This document shows, in pieces, positions 1 through 5,366 of a DNA stretch of 5,366 nucleotides. Numbering within the stretch: position 1 is the stretch's first letter; the number at the start of each line of letters is the position of its first letter. Both the position numbers and the translations under genes were made by a program. The notes under the pieces were generated by a model that was given only the letters and a program-made list of their open reading frames with translations, did not search any database and had not been told where the DNA came from. The stretch spans positions 1-5,366 of the forward strand of contig SLCP01000019.1 in NCBI GenBank assembly GCA_007125735.1. Direction: 5' to 3'. Source of the stretch: Coriobacteriia bacterium (GTDB lineage Bacteria; Actinomycetota; Coriobacteriia; Anaerosomatales; SLCP01).

Positions 1-811
1 GACGGTCGCCCACGAGGGCGGCTTGTTCTCCGAGCATGGCGCCGACATCGAGTTCATCGAGGTGGACTGCGGTATCCGCGCCCTCGACGATCTCCTAGCT
101 CGCGAATGCGATCTCGCACTCGCGCCCGATGTCGCCCTGGCCCGTCGCACGATCGACACCCAGGACTTCCGCATCGTCGCGACCATCGCGGTGGCCGAGG
201 ACGACTCACGCGTCGTCGCTCGACGCTCGGCAGGGATCGAGACCGCCGCCCAACTCGCCGGCAAGCGGATCGGGGTCGTGCGCGACGGGCAACCCCACTG
301 CTACCTCCACACGCTGCTCGAGAGCGAGTCGCTCGCTGAAGGTGACGTAGAGGTCGTGTTTCTCGAAGCTGACGAGGGCGCTCAAGCCCTTCTCGGCGAC
401 ACGATCGACGCGTATGCAACTCGGCCGCCCACGATCGACAGGCTCGCGAACGAGATGGGTGATGACGCCGTGGTGCTCGCTGCACCCGTGAACCCGTCCA
501 AGATGCTCTCGCTCGTGGTGCACCCCGACGTACTCGAGCATCGGACGGACCAACTGGTCTCCGTGCTGGCTGCGCTGATCGATGCAGAAGGTGATGTCGC
601 ACCGCCGACCGGAGCAGACTTCACGGTGCACCTCGGACAGGACCTACTCGTCGCGCTCGAGGAGCATGCGCGGTGGATCATCAGCTCTCCGTGCTTCAGT
701 GAGGTCACGGAAACGACCCCGATACCCGACACGCTTGCCGTGGTCGACCCCGAACCGCTCGCCTCGATCGATCCGAATCGCGTGAGAATCCTCGGCTGGA
801 ACGCCAGATGA
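1..811 (+). CDS. Periplasmic substrate-binding protein of the NMT1/SsuA type, 5' end missing
   Basis: The reading frame is open from the first base (codons start at base 2) to TGA 809-811, giving 269 visible residues; the true start and any signal peptide or lipobox lie outside the window. The visible N-terminus reads like the early part of a periplasmic binding protein: a helix ending in GLFSEHGADIEF, matching the family pattern 'xGxFxxxGxdVex'. A 'DLALAPDVALA' stretch follows, as in proteins that test whether a subunit delivers substrate. AQLAGKRIGV (about residues 83-92) is the classic hinge motif of this fold, and PPTIDRLANEM sits where the second lobe usually closes. These are family patterns; the ligand cannot be read from them. 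No permease or ATPase gene is next to it. Instead a histidine kinase follows with a 4-bp overlap, so a sensing role (ligand capture for the kinase) is as likely as transport. The match to the binding-protein fold is good, the specific role is inference. Confidence 0.8.
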   Translation, partial: TVAHEGGLFSEHGADIEFIEVDCGIRALDDLLARECDLALAPDVALARRTIDTQDFRIVATIAVAEDDSRVVARRSAGIETAAQLAGKRIGVVRDGQPHCYLHTLLESESLAEGDVEVVFLEADEGAQALLGDTIDAYATRPPTIDRLANEMGDDAVVLAAPVNPSKMLSLVVHPDVLEHRTDQLVSVLAALIDAEGDVAPPTGADFTVHLGQDLLVALEEHARWIISSPCFSEVTETTPIPDTLAVVDPEPLASIDPNRVRILGWNAR

Positions 812-2391
812 GCATCCGGACCCGCATGACGCTACTCGTCGCGATCGCGATCGTATTCACGTTTGGTATGGTCGCCACGCTGTTGTGGACGGTCACGACC
901 GACCGCCGCGTCGACGCATGTCTCGATCAGGCACGCGACGTCTCCGACGCCGTCTTCGAGCTGACGCTCCTCACGAGCGACTACACCGTCATGCCCACGG
1001 AGCGGGCCGAGCGCCAGTGGCGCATGCGATACGAGTCACTCAACGGACTACTCTCGGAGATGGCCCCCTGCGCCCGCGTCCCGTACGACCTGCCGAGCAG
1101 CGTGCGCCCGGACTTCGAGCGCCTCGGGGTGCTCTTCGACGAGCTGACCCAACACGTCGAGACGGTGGATGTGCAGTCGAGCGCGGACCTCAGCCCCTAC
1201 GGCATCCGCGTCGCCGCGCAGCTGCGTATCACGGCACAGTCGATCGCCGATGCTACGATCGCCTATCGGCGCACGATCGCCGAGGGCCAACAGCGCACGC
1301 AGCTGCGGATGGTCGCGCTTGCCATCGCGATCGCGGTCACGGCAGTCGTGCTCATCGGTGGGGCCGCGCTGAGCAGCTGGCGATTCCTTGCCGAGCCGCT
1401 CGTGCGCCTGCGCGACGGTGCCCGCATCCTCGCTGCAGGGGATCTCGACCACCGCTTCGGCATCGAGCAGGGCGGGGAGATCGGCGAGGTCGCGCACGCC
1501 TTCGATGAGATGGCCGAGGCGCTCGCGGATTCGAACCGCGCACTACAGGCGGAGATCGCCGAGAGGCGCTCCGCCGAGGAGGAGGTTCGCCGAGCCAAGC
1601 GAGACGTCGAACGCGTAGTCGAGCGACGAACGGCTCAGCTCGTCGAGACCAACGTGCGGCTCGAAGAGGCGACGGCGACCAAGGACCGCTTCATGGCGCG
1701 GATGAGTCACGAGTTGCGCACGCCACTCAACTCCATCATCGGCTTCAGTACCGTGCTCGCCTCAGGAGCCCCCGGCCCGCTTACCCAAGAACAGGAGCGC
1801 CAGCTGCAGATGATCGCGCGGAGCGGCAAGCACCTCTTGGCGCTCGTGGACGATCTGCTCGACATCTCGGTCATCGCCTCGGGAGGCGTGCACCTCGAAT
1901 GCGCCCCGCTCGATCTCGATGAGTTCGGCCGCTCGCTTGTGGAATCGATCGAACCGCTCGCGCGCGCCAAGGGCTTGACCCTTACCTATAGCCCCGAGTC
2001 GCCCGGCACGATCGTCACGGACCGCGCCCGTCTCGAGCAGGTCATGATGAACCTCCTCGGCAACGCGGTGAAGTACACCGACGAGGGCTCCATCACGCTC
2101 TCGGTCTCGCAGGCCGAGGACGGCGGTGCTACCCTCGCGGTCACCGACACCGGCCTCGGCATCGATTCCGAGTATCTCGAGCGGATATTCGCAGAGTTCT
2201 CCCAGCTCAGCCCTCCGGCAGACCGGGTCGCAGAGGGCACCGGGCTCGGGCTCGCCATCGCGCGGAGCCTCACCGTCCTGCTCGGCGGCACGCTGAGTGT
2301 CGAGAGCGCGCCCGGTGAGGGCTCGACGTTCACGGTGAGGGTGCCGGCGTGCGCTCCCGGCGCCGAGGATCCGTCCACTCATTCGGCCTGA
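808..2391 (+). CDS. Membrane-bound sensor histidine kinase with HAMP, HisKA and HATPase_c domains
   Basis: This is a complete 527-aa class I histidine kinase. Order of parts: membrane helix 1 at about 7-29; an extracytoplasmic region of about 135 residues (30-165) that looks all-helical and matches no sensor domain I can name; membrane helix 2 at about 168-190; HAMP at about 190-242; and a charged coiled-coil linker at 243-290. HisKA follows with the phosphoacceptor His301 in SHELRTPLN. The ATPase domain has the N box NLLGNAVKYT (Asn415, Asn419), G1 DTGLGI (447-452), F box RIFAEF (459-464) and G2 GTGLGLAIA (477-485). All catalytic motifs are intact, so it should autophosphorylate and pass phosphate to a response regulator, which is not in this window. 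The ATG start overlaps the TGA of the upstream binding-protein gene (ATGA) and has only a weak GGA 7 nt before it, which suggests translational coupling. Two extracytoplasmic cysteines (Cys38, Cys88) are the only ones in the sensor region. Confidence 0.96.
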   Translation: MSIRTRMTLLVAIAIVFTFGMVATLLWTVTTDRRVDACLDQARDVSDAVFELTLLTSDYTVMPTERAERQWRMRYESLNGLLSEMAPCARVPYDLPSSVRPDFERLGVLFDELTQHVETVDVQSSADLSPYGIRVAAQLRITAQSIADATIAYRRTIAEGQQRTQLRMVALAIAIAVTAVVLIGGAALSSWRFLAEPLVRLRDGARILAAGDLDHRFGIEQGGEIGEVAHAFDEMAEALADSNRALQAEIAERRSAEEEVRRAKRDVERVVERRTAQLVETNVRLEEATATKDRFMARMSHELRTPLNSIIGFSTVLASGAPGPLTQEQERQLQMIARSGKHLLALVDDLLDISVIASGGVHLECAPLDLDEFGRSLVESIEPLARAKGLTLTYSPESPGTIVTDRARLEQVMMNLLGNAVKYTDEGSITLSVSQAEDGGATLAVTDTGLGIDSEYLERIFAEFSQLSPPADRVAEGTGLGLAIARSLTVLLGGTLSVESAPGEGSTFTVRVPACAPGAEDPSTHSA

Positions 2392-2408
2392 GACGCGCGA
2401 CCGCTACC
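2392..2408. other. 17-bp convergent gap between the kinase and the 76-aa gene, no visible terminator
   Basis: The kinase stop (TGA, 2389-2391) and the stop of the opposing 76-aa gene (TAG on the minus strand, 2409-2411) face each other. I see no GC-rich hairpin followed by a T run on either strand here or within about 40 bp to either side. Termination may be Rho-dependent, or transcripts may run into the opposing gene and overlap as antisense RNA. Confidence 0.6.
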
Positions 2409-2639
2409 CTACAGCAGTTCGCGCACGCGCTGCGCCGCCGCCTTGGCGACATCGGGTCCCACGACGAGCTTGAGCGCCTCGCCGAGGTTCTCTGCGATCG
2501 CCTCGAGGTCGGCTCGCTCGACCGTGTCGACGGTCTTACCGATGCGCTTCGCCTCCACGTCGACCGACACCGCAGCGAGCACGGTCCCGATCACGGGACG
2601 CAGCACTTCTTCGATACGTGTGGCGAGCAGGTTAGGCAC
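2409..2639 (-). CDS. Small soluble 76-aa protein of unknown function
   Basis: I do not recognise a family. The start chosen is GTG at 2639-2637, with a GAGGAG ribosome binding site at 2652-2647 and 7 nt of spacing. This start lies inside the end of the 157-aa gene, whose TAA is at 2634-2632, giving an 8-bp overlap. The frame stays open upstream to an ATG at 2693, but that stretch is arginine/methionine-rich and overlaps the neighbour, so it looks like frame shadow. The protein has no signal peptide or membrane helix. It reads as alternating amphipathic helix and strand-like segments: TRIEEVLRPVIGTVLAAVSV, then RIGKTVDTVERADLEAIAENL, then ALKLVVGPDVAKAAAQRVREL, a pattern that could form a compact helical bundle or dimer. 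Translational coupling to the 157-aa membrane protein suggests they work together, perhaps as a cytoplasmic partner of its tail. That is inference from layout only. Codon use and hydrophobic periodicity support it being a real gene. Confidence 0.72.
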   Translation of the reverse strand: MPNLLATRIEEVLRPVIGTVLAAVSVDVEAKRIGKTVDTVERADLEAIAENLGEALKLVVGPDVAKAAAQRVRELL

Positions 2640-3105
2640 CCGGGGGCTCCTCATCGGCCTCATGTGCCTGGATCGCCGCGAGCGCCTCATCATCGCCGTA
2701 GGTGAGCACGGACAGGTAGCTCTTCATCGCACGGCGCACCCGCCAGAAGTAGATGCCGAGCAGCACCATCGAGACCCCCACGAGCGCGTCGGAGACCACG
2801 CGCACGAGGTCACGGCTCATGCCCTCGAGGCCGAGGAACGCGAGCCAGCCCGCGAGCGCCGAGGCCGCCAGCGTGATGATCCCCGCCATGACGTATGCCA
2901 TGTTGTCCGCGAACGCGGAACCCTCGGCCAGCCGCCGCAATCGAGCGACCTCGACCAGCAGAATCGCCGAGACGAACAGCGCAAACCCTCCCATGCCGAA
3001 CCCGAGCCACGCGGGCACGTCGAGTGTGACCTCAGCTGCGAACGCTGGTGCGGGAAGGGTCAGCAGCGCTGCGGCTGTGAGAGCCGGTAACCTCATGAGC
3101 CTCAT
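2632..3105 (-). CDS. Small exported or membrane protein, 157 aa, three predicted membrane helices
   Basis: No family recognised. The start is ATG 3105-3103, preceded by a strong GGAGGAG at 3117-3111 with 5-nt spacing; a second in-frame ATG (3096) lies farther from it. The N-terminus looks like a signal peptide: basic MRLMR, a hydrophobic core, then PAPAFA with likely cleavage after residue 23 (AFA before AEV). After it come hydrophobic stretches at about 33-52 (ending LLVEVARLRRL), 67-91 and 103-121. The last is followed by the basic WRVRRAMKSYL and a short acidic tail, EADEEPPGA. If the first segment is cleaved, the N-terminus is outside and the basic ends of helices 1 and 3 would be in the cytoplasm. 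The gene follows the DUF2207 gene after a 100-bp gap and is coupled to the 76-aa gene after it. Its role is unknown; a small membrane platform or regulator is possible. The frame reads upstream as far as 3549, but that part overlaps the DUF2207 gene and is rejected. Confidence 0.85.
   Translation of the reverse strand: MRLMRLPALTAAALLTLPAPAFAAEVTLDVPAWLGFGMGGFALFVSAILLVEVARLRRLAEGSAFADNMAYVMAGIITLAASALAGWLAFLGLEGMSRDLVRVVSDALVGVSMVLLGIYFWRVRRAMKSYLSVLTYGDDEALAAIQAHEADEEPPGA
2647..2652 (-). promoter_or_regulatory. Ribosome binding site GAGGAG for the 76-aa gene
   Basis: GAGGAG lies 7 nt before the GTG start and inside the coding end of the 157-aa gene. It decides the start of the 76-aa gene in favour of GTG 2639 over the farther ATG, and it is consistent with coupled translation. 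Confidence 0.7.
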
Positions 3106-3205
3106 GATCGCTCCTCCATCGATCGGAAACCTGCGTTCGTCGGCGGAAACCGGAGTGCGCGGCTGCTCGATACAGGATACGGTATCGCCGTCCCGTGCGC
3201 ACCCA
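3106..3205 (-). promoter_or_regulatory. 100-bp gap with two CGGAAACC direct repeats and a short palindrome, candidate control region
   Basis: This is the only gap on the minus strand, between the DUF2207 stop (TGA 3208-3206) and the 157-aa start. CGGAAACC occurs twice at 3124-3131 and 3144-3151, 20 bp apart (about two helix turns). Farther upstream lies GATACGGTATC (3176-3186, 5-bp arms around one base), nested in a longer CGATAC...GTATCG pair (3168-3173 and 3182-3187). A TATCCT at about 3179-3174 on the minus strand could serve as a -10 box, but I see no matching -35 element. The palindrome has no T run, so a terminator is unlikely. The gap could hold a promoter or an operator for the two small genes, or simply be spacer. 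Only the repeats are seen; the function is inferred. Confidence 0.35.
3111..3117 (-). promoter_or_regulatory. Ribosome binding site GGAGGAG for the 157-aa gene
   Basis: GGAGGAG on the minus strand, 5 nt before ATG 3105. This near-consensus site fixes the start at 3105 and not at the in-frame ATG at 3096 or the longer open frame upstream. Confidence 0.85.
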
Positions 3206-5080
3206 TCACCCCGCACCGCCACCGCCACCGCCGCCACCGCCGCCACCGCCGCCCGAGAACCCGCCACCGCCACCCGACGAAGAGGAGTTCTGGCTCGACG
3301 CCACAGAGCTGGCCGAGGAAACGCCGTCGACGAGCCCCGCGAGCCCGAGGGCGGTGCCACCGGCCACCGACGAGGTGTACGCCCATCCGTAGTGCTGCCT
3401 GAACGTCGGGTCGTTGGCGACCTCGGGGATCCGGGTGCGGAGCTCCTCGATGACCTGCTTGGAGATGCCGAACACCGTCGCGAGCACGAGGAACTCCTCC
3501 CACAACGCCACGTGACCTGGCGGCGCCTCGTGGAGTCGGCTGAAGTCACGGAGGTAGTTGCGCACCGCCCGGTACTTGGCGAACAGGTCGTTGGCCTCGG
3601 GCGAGCGCCGCGGCATGACCGCAGCGAGAGCGAAGCAGACGATGAGCGCGACGAAGCCGATGGCGCCGATCCACGCCGAGCCCACCCACAGCGCCAACCC
3701 GATGAGCGCCGCGAACGTGAGTGCGCCGCCGGCCGCCACGCCGATCTGTCCGCGAGCGCCGGCCTTCTCGAAGTAGTGCCTGCGCTCGGCCTCCTCCTTC
3801 ACCATCTTCTTCCACGCATCCATGCGCGACGCGAACGTCTGTGACTTCGACTTCGCCCAGTCCTTCAGGTCTTCGATCGTGAGCGTGTCAGAGCCGCCTG
3901 ATACCGTGTGGAAGTAGAACCTCATGAGCTCCTGGTCGATGGGGGACAGCTCGTTGTAGCGGGGTCGGTCGAGCGCGAGTTCGAGCGTTTCGACATCACG
4001 CGTGCCGAGGAGCCGGGAACGCTGCACGGTTACCGGCCTGATCGACAGTGCGCCTCGGTTGACGAGCGACATGATGGTCGCCGCGACCTCGGCGTCGCCC
4101 ACCTTGCCCATCCGCCAGATCGCGCCCACAAGCGCGGGATGAAGCTCTGCGGGGATGTCGCGGTAGTACTTACCGGTGAACGAGGGGGTGTGCTCTTTGC
4201 CGTAGCGCACGAACAGGATGAGGGAGGCAAGCATCGAGAAGGTCGCCAAGCCGAGACCGAGCGCCCAGGCGACGGCGACGCTGAAGCGCGCCATGGCGCG
4301 GCGACGGTTGGCCTCCTCGGCGAGACGGCCCTCCTCGGCGAGGATGCGCTCTTCTGCGGCCTCCGGACGCGGCGTGACGGCCGTCAGCTTCTCGGCGGGG
4401 AAGAGCGCCCTCGCCTCGACGAACGTCGAGGCGGGAAGCCGGTCGAGGCTGAGCCGCACACGCCCGTCGTCGGCGATCTCGACGAGCCCGGTGAGCGGCC
4501 CGTGCGCCCACGCGCGTACCTCATCTCTCGTGCTCACGCTCGGCAGCGAGATCACGACACGCACGTTCTGCGCGGGGACCTCCCACCGGTCACCGATGAA
4601 CTTCCAGTACAGTTCGCTCGTGTCCGACCAGCGCGTGGCCGCGCCGAGGACCCGGTAGCGCAGGGCGAAGGTCGCGCTCGTGTTCTCGGCTCGGAAGAAC
4701 GCCCGGGCGTCGATGGTGTTGCCGGATTGCGTGACCTGGTAGGTCCCGGGCGGGCGGACGTCGCGCGCGTCGGGCTGCATGTTGAGGGTGTAAGCACCCT
4801 CGGGCCCCGCCATGCCGAGCACCTCCACACCGTCCGAACCCGCGACATCGATCTGCCAGAACACGAAGGTGAACGCGCCATCGAACTCGAAGGTGCGGCG
4901 CTCGGTCACGATCATCGAGCCGTCGGGCTCGACCTCAGCCACGATGTCGACCGCGCTCACCGAGTACGAACGCGCGAGCGCGGGTTGCGCACCCATAAGT
5001 ACGGTGAGCAGCGCCACGATGACGAGCGCCGCCATCACGAAGCCATGCACCCGCCACGACGTTCCCACTCGCTGCCTCAC
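3206..5080 (-). CDS. DUF2207 (YciQ-like) membrane protein with polyglycine tail
   Basis: This 624-aa protein has the layout of the DUF2207 family, whose biochemical role is not known. Order of parts: signal peptide at about 1-36 (hydrophobic 12-29, cleavage after ALA); an extracytoplasmic beta-rich DUF2207 domain at about 39-235 (SYSVSAVDIVAEVEPDGSM opening, GTYQVTQSGN, ELYWKFIGDRWEVP in the middle); a charged linker with AEERILAEEGRLAEEANRRR; a membrane helix at about 266-291; a cytoplasmic part with the family-type AELHPALVGAIWR and NRGALSI; a membrane hairpin at about 446-489; and WEEFLVLATVFGIS (527-540), a conserved family signature. It ends in a Ser stretch and GGGGGFSG plus a run of 13 glycines. 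The start is GTG 5080, overlapping the tadA TGA (GTGA), with GAGGGGG 5 nt before it. GTG 5068 (GAGG, 6 nt) is a possible alternative with nearly the same signal peptide. No LemA gene, a frequent neighbour of this family, is in view. Confidence 0.9.
   Translation of the reverse strand: MRQRVGTSWRVHGFVMAALVIVALLTVLMGAQPALARSYSVSAVDIVAEVEPDGSMIVTERRTFEFDGAFTFVFWQIDVAGSDGVEVLGMAGPEGAYTLNMQPDARDVRPPGTYQVTQSGNTIDARAFFRAENTSATFALRYRVLGAATRWSDTSELYWKFIGDRWEVPAQNVRVVISLPSVSTRDEVRAWAHGPLTGLVEIADDGRVRLSLDRLPASTFVEARALFPAEKLTAVTPRPEAAEERILAEEGRLAEEANRRRAMARFSVAVAWALGLGLATFSMLASLILFVRYGKEHTPSFTGKYYRDIPAELHPALVGAIWRMGKVGDAEVAATIMSLVNRGALSIRPVTVQRSRLLGTRDVETLELALDRPRYNELSPIDQELMRFYFHTVSGGSDTLTIEDLKDWAKSKSQTFASRMDAWKKMVKEEAERRHYFEKAGARGQIGVAAGGALTFAALIGLALWVGSAWIGAIGFVALIVCFALAAVMPRRSPEANDLFAKYRAVRNYLRDFSRLHEAPPGHVALWEEFLVLATVFGISKQVIEELRTRIPEVANDPTFRQHYGWAYTSSVAGGTALGLAGLVDGVSSASSVASSQNSSSSGGGGGFSGGGGGGGGGGGGGAG
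3215..3274 (-). repeat. Polyglycine coding repeat (GGN tract, partly 9-bp periodic)
   Basis: The tract encodes five glycines, Phe-Ser, then 13 glycines in the DUF2207 tail. Part of it is a 9-bp pattern (GGC GGC GGT, read on the minus strand), so it is prone to slippage and length change. It is read as coding, not as a CRISPR or noncoding repeat, because the phase stays in frame with the gene and ends just before its stop. Confidence 0.85.
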
Positions 5081-5366
5081 TGGCGCCCCCTCAGTCTCCG
5101 GAAGAACTCGGTCAGGATGGTCCCGCACTCGGCTTCGCGCACCCCGCGCGTCACGTCGAAGCGGTGGTTGAGCCGCTCGTCGTTCGAGAGGTCGTAGAGC
5201 GTGCCCACGGCTCCGGCTTTGGGATCCGGCGCGCCGTACACGAGCCGTGCGATTCGGGCCTGGTGCATGAGCCCGGCGCACATCGGGCACGGCTCGAGGG
5301 TCACATAGACGGTGCAGTCGGCGAGCCGCCAGCGGCCGAGCTTGCGCGCCGCCTCGCGGATCGCGA
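5077..5366 (-). CDS. tadA: tRNA adenosine-34 deaminase TadA, N-terminal part outside window
   Basis: TadA deaminates A34 to inosine in the wobble position of tRNA-Arg (ACG) so it can read three Arg codons; it acts as a homodimer in the cytoplasm. Ninety-five residues are visible, ending at TGA 5079-5077. They align in order with E. coli TadA: AIREAARKLGRWRLADCTVYVTLE, then the zinc motif PCPMCAG with two Cys ligands (codons at about 5289 and 5280), then RIARLVYGAPDPKAGAVGTLYDL, the LNHRF element, ECGTIL and the FFRRLR end. The third zinc ligand and catalytic Glu (HAE motif), and roughly 60 N-terminal residues, fall just outside the window edge, so they cannot be checked. The protein ends soon after FFRRLR, a little shorter than the E. 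coli one. The next gene starts within its stop codon (GTGA), which suggests a shared transcript. Confidence 0.96.
   Translation of the reverse strand, partial: AIREAARKLGRWRLADCTVYVTLEPCPMCAGLMHQARIARLVYGAPDPKAGAVGTLYDLSNDERLNHRFDVTRGVREAECGTILTEFFRRLRGRQ
5086..5092 (-). promoter_or_regulatory. Candidate ribosome binding site GAGGGGG for the DUF2207 gene
   Basis: GAGGGGG lies 5 nt before GTG 5080, inside the end of tadA. A second option, GAGG at 5078-5075, would serve GTG 5068. The first agrees with the stop-overlapping start, but the sequence alone does not exclude the second. Confidence 0.5.

Noticed and set aside
3168..3187. Palindrome as a rho-independent terminator of the DUF2207 gene
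   Set aside because: Short arms, not GC-rich, and no T run after it on the minus strand.
3209..3274. CCACCG-type repeats as a CRISPR or noncoding satellite
   Set aside because: Units are 3-9 bp with no spacers, in frame, and encode glycines.
3195..3392. Plus-strand frame with a polyproline run
   Set aside because: It is the complement of the polyglycine tail of DUF2207, whose frame is supported by the whole protein.
3106..3549. N-terminal extension of the 157-aa frame
   Set aside because: It overlaps the DUF2207 coding region in another frame and would bury a signal peptide in the middle. A strong ribosome binding site precedes ATG 3105.
2753..3844. Plus-strand open frame (363 codons) antisense to the 157-aa gene and the DUF2207 3' half
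   Set aside because: Low-complexity Ala/Arg/Ser-rich translation with no signal or family pattern; it lies opposite a protein with a clear signal peptide and membrane helices and crosses into the DUF2207 gene.
3908..5197. Long plus-strand open frame (429 codons) opposite the DUF2207 and tadA genes
   Set aside because: Rich in Arg, His and Glu with no domain pattern, and exactly antisense to two recognised genes. Long antisense frames are expected at this G+C content.
5081..5290. N-terminal extension of the DUF2207 frame into tadA
   Set aside because: The extension is Arg-rich and overlaps the recognised zinc-motif region of tadA. The GTG at the tadA stop has a signal peptide right after it.
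1..5366. Defence system, phage or mobile element
   Set aside because: No transposase, integrase, nuclease, toxin or inverted-repeat boundary is visible. The genes read as chromosomal sensing, tRNA editing and membrane proteins.

Overview
This is a G+C-rich window (roughly two thirds G+C by eye) with tightly packed genes, overlapping starts and stops, and several GTG starts. That points to a high-G+C bacterium. The sequence style of the TadA, DUF2207 and small-protein genes fits an actinobacterium, possibly an anaerobic Coriobacteriia-type lineage, but this is an impression and no phylogenetic marker settles it.

The left part (1-2391, + strand) is a two-gene sensory unit. It holds the 3' part of a periplasmic substrate-binding-like protein (NMT1/SsuA type fold) and a complete membrane histidine kinase of 527 aa. 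The kinase starts inside the stop region of the binding protein (ATGA, 4-bp overlap). The likely reading is that the binding protein captures a ligand outside the membrane and the kinase reports it. No response regulator lies in the window. Any partner would have to be upstream or elsewhere, because the next genes downstream run in the opposite direction.

The right part (2409-5366, - strand) is read from right to left: the 3' two thirds of tadA (tRNA adenosine-34 deaminase); a DUF2207/YciQ-like membrane protein with a polyglycine tail, starting at a GTG that overlaps the tadA stop (GTGA); a 100-bp gap with short repeats; a small secreted or membrane protein of 157 aa with three predicted membrane helices; and a soluble 76-aa protein whose GTG start overlaps the end of the 157-aa gene by 8 bp. 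The last two are not members of any family I recognise.

The two halves converge with only 17 bp between the stop codons and no visible hairpin terminator. Nothing here looks like a defence system, phage, IS element, CRISPR array or RNA gene. The most distinctive points are the binding protein/kinase pair, the unknown 157-aa/76-aa pair coupled by overlap, and the repeat-bearing gap in front of that pair.
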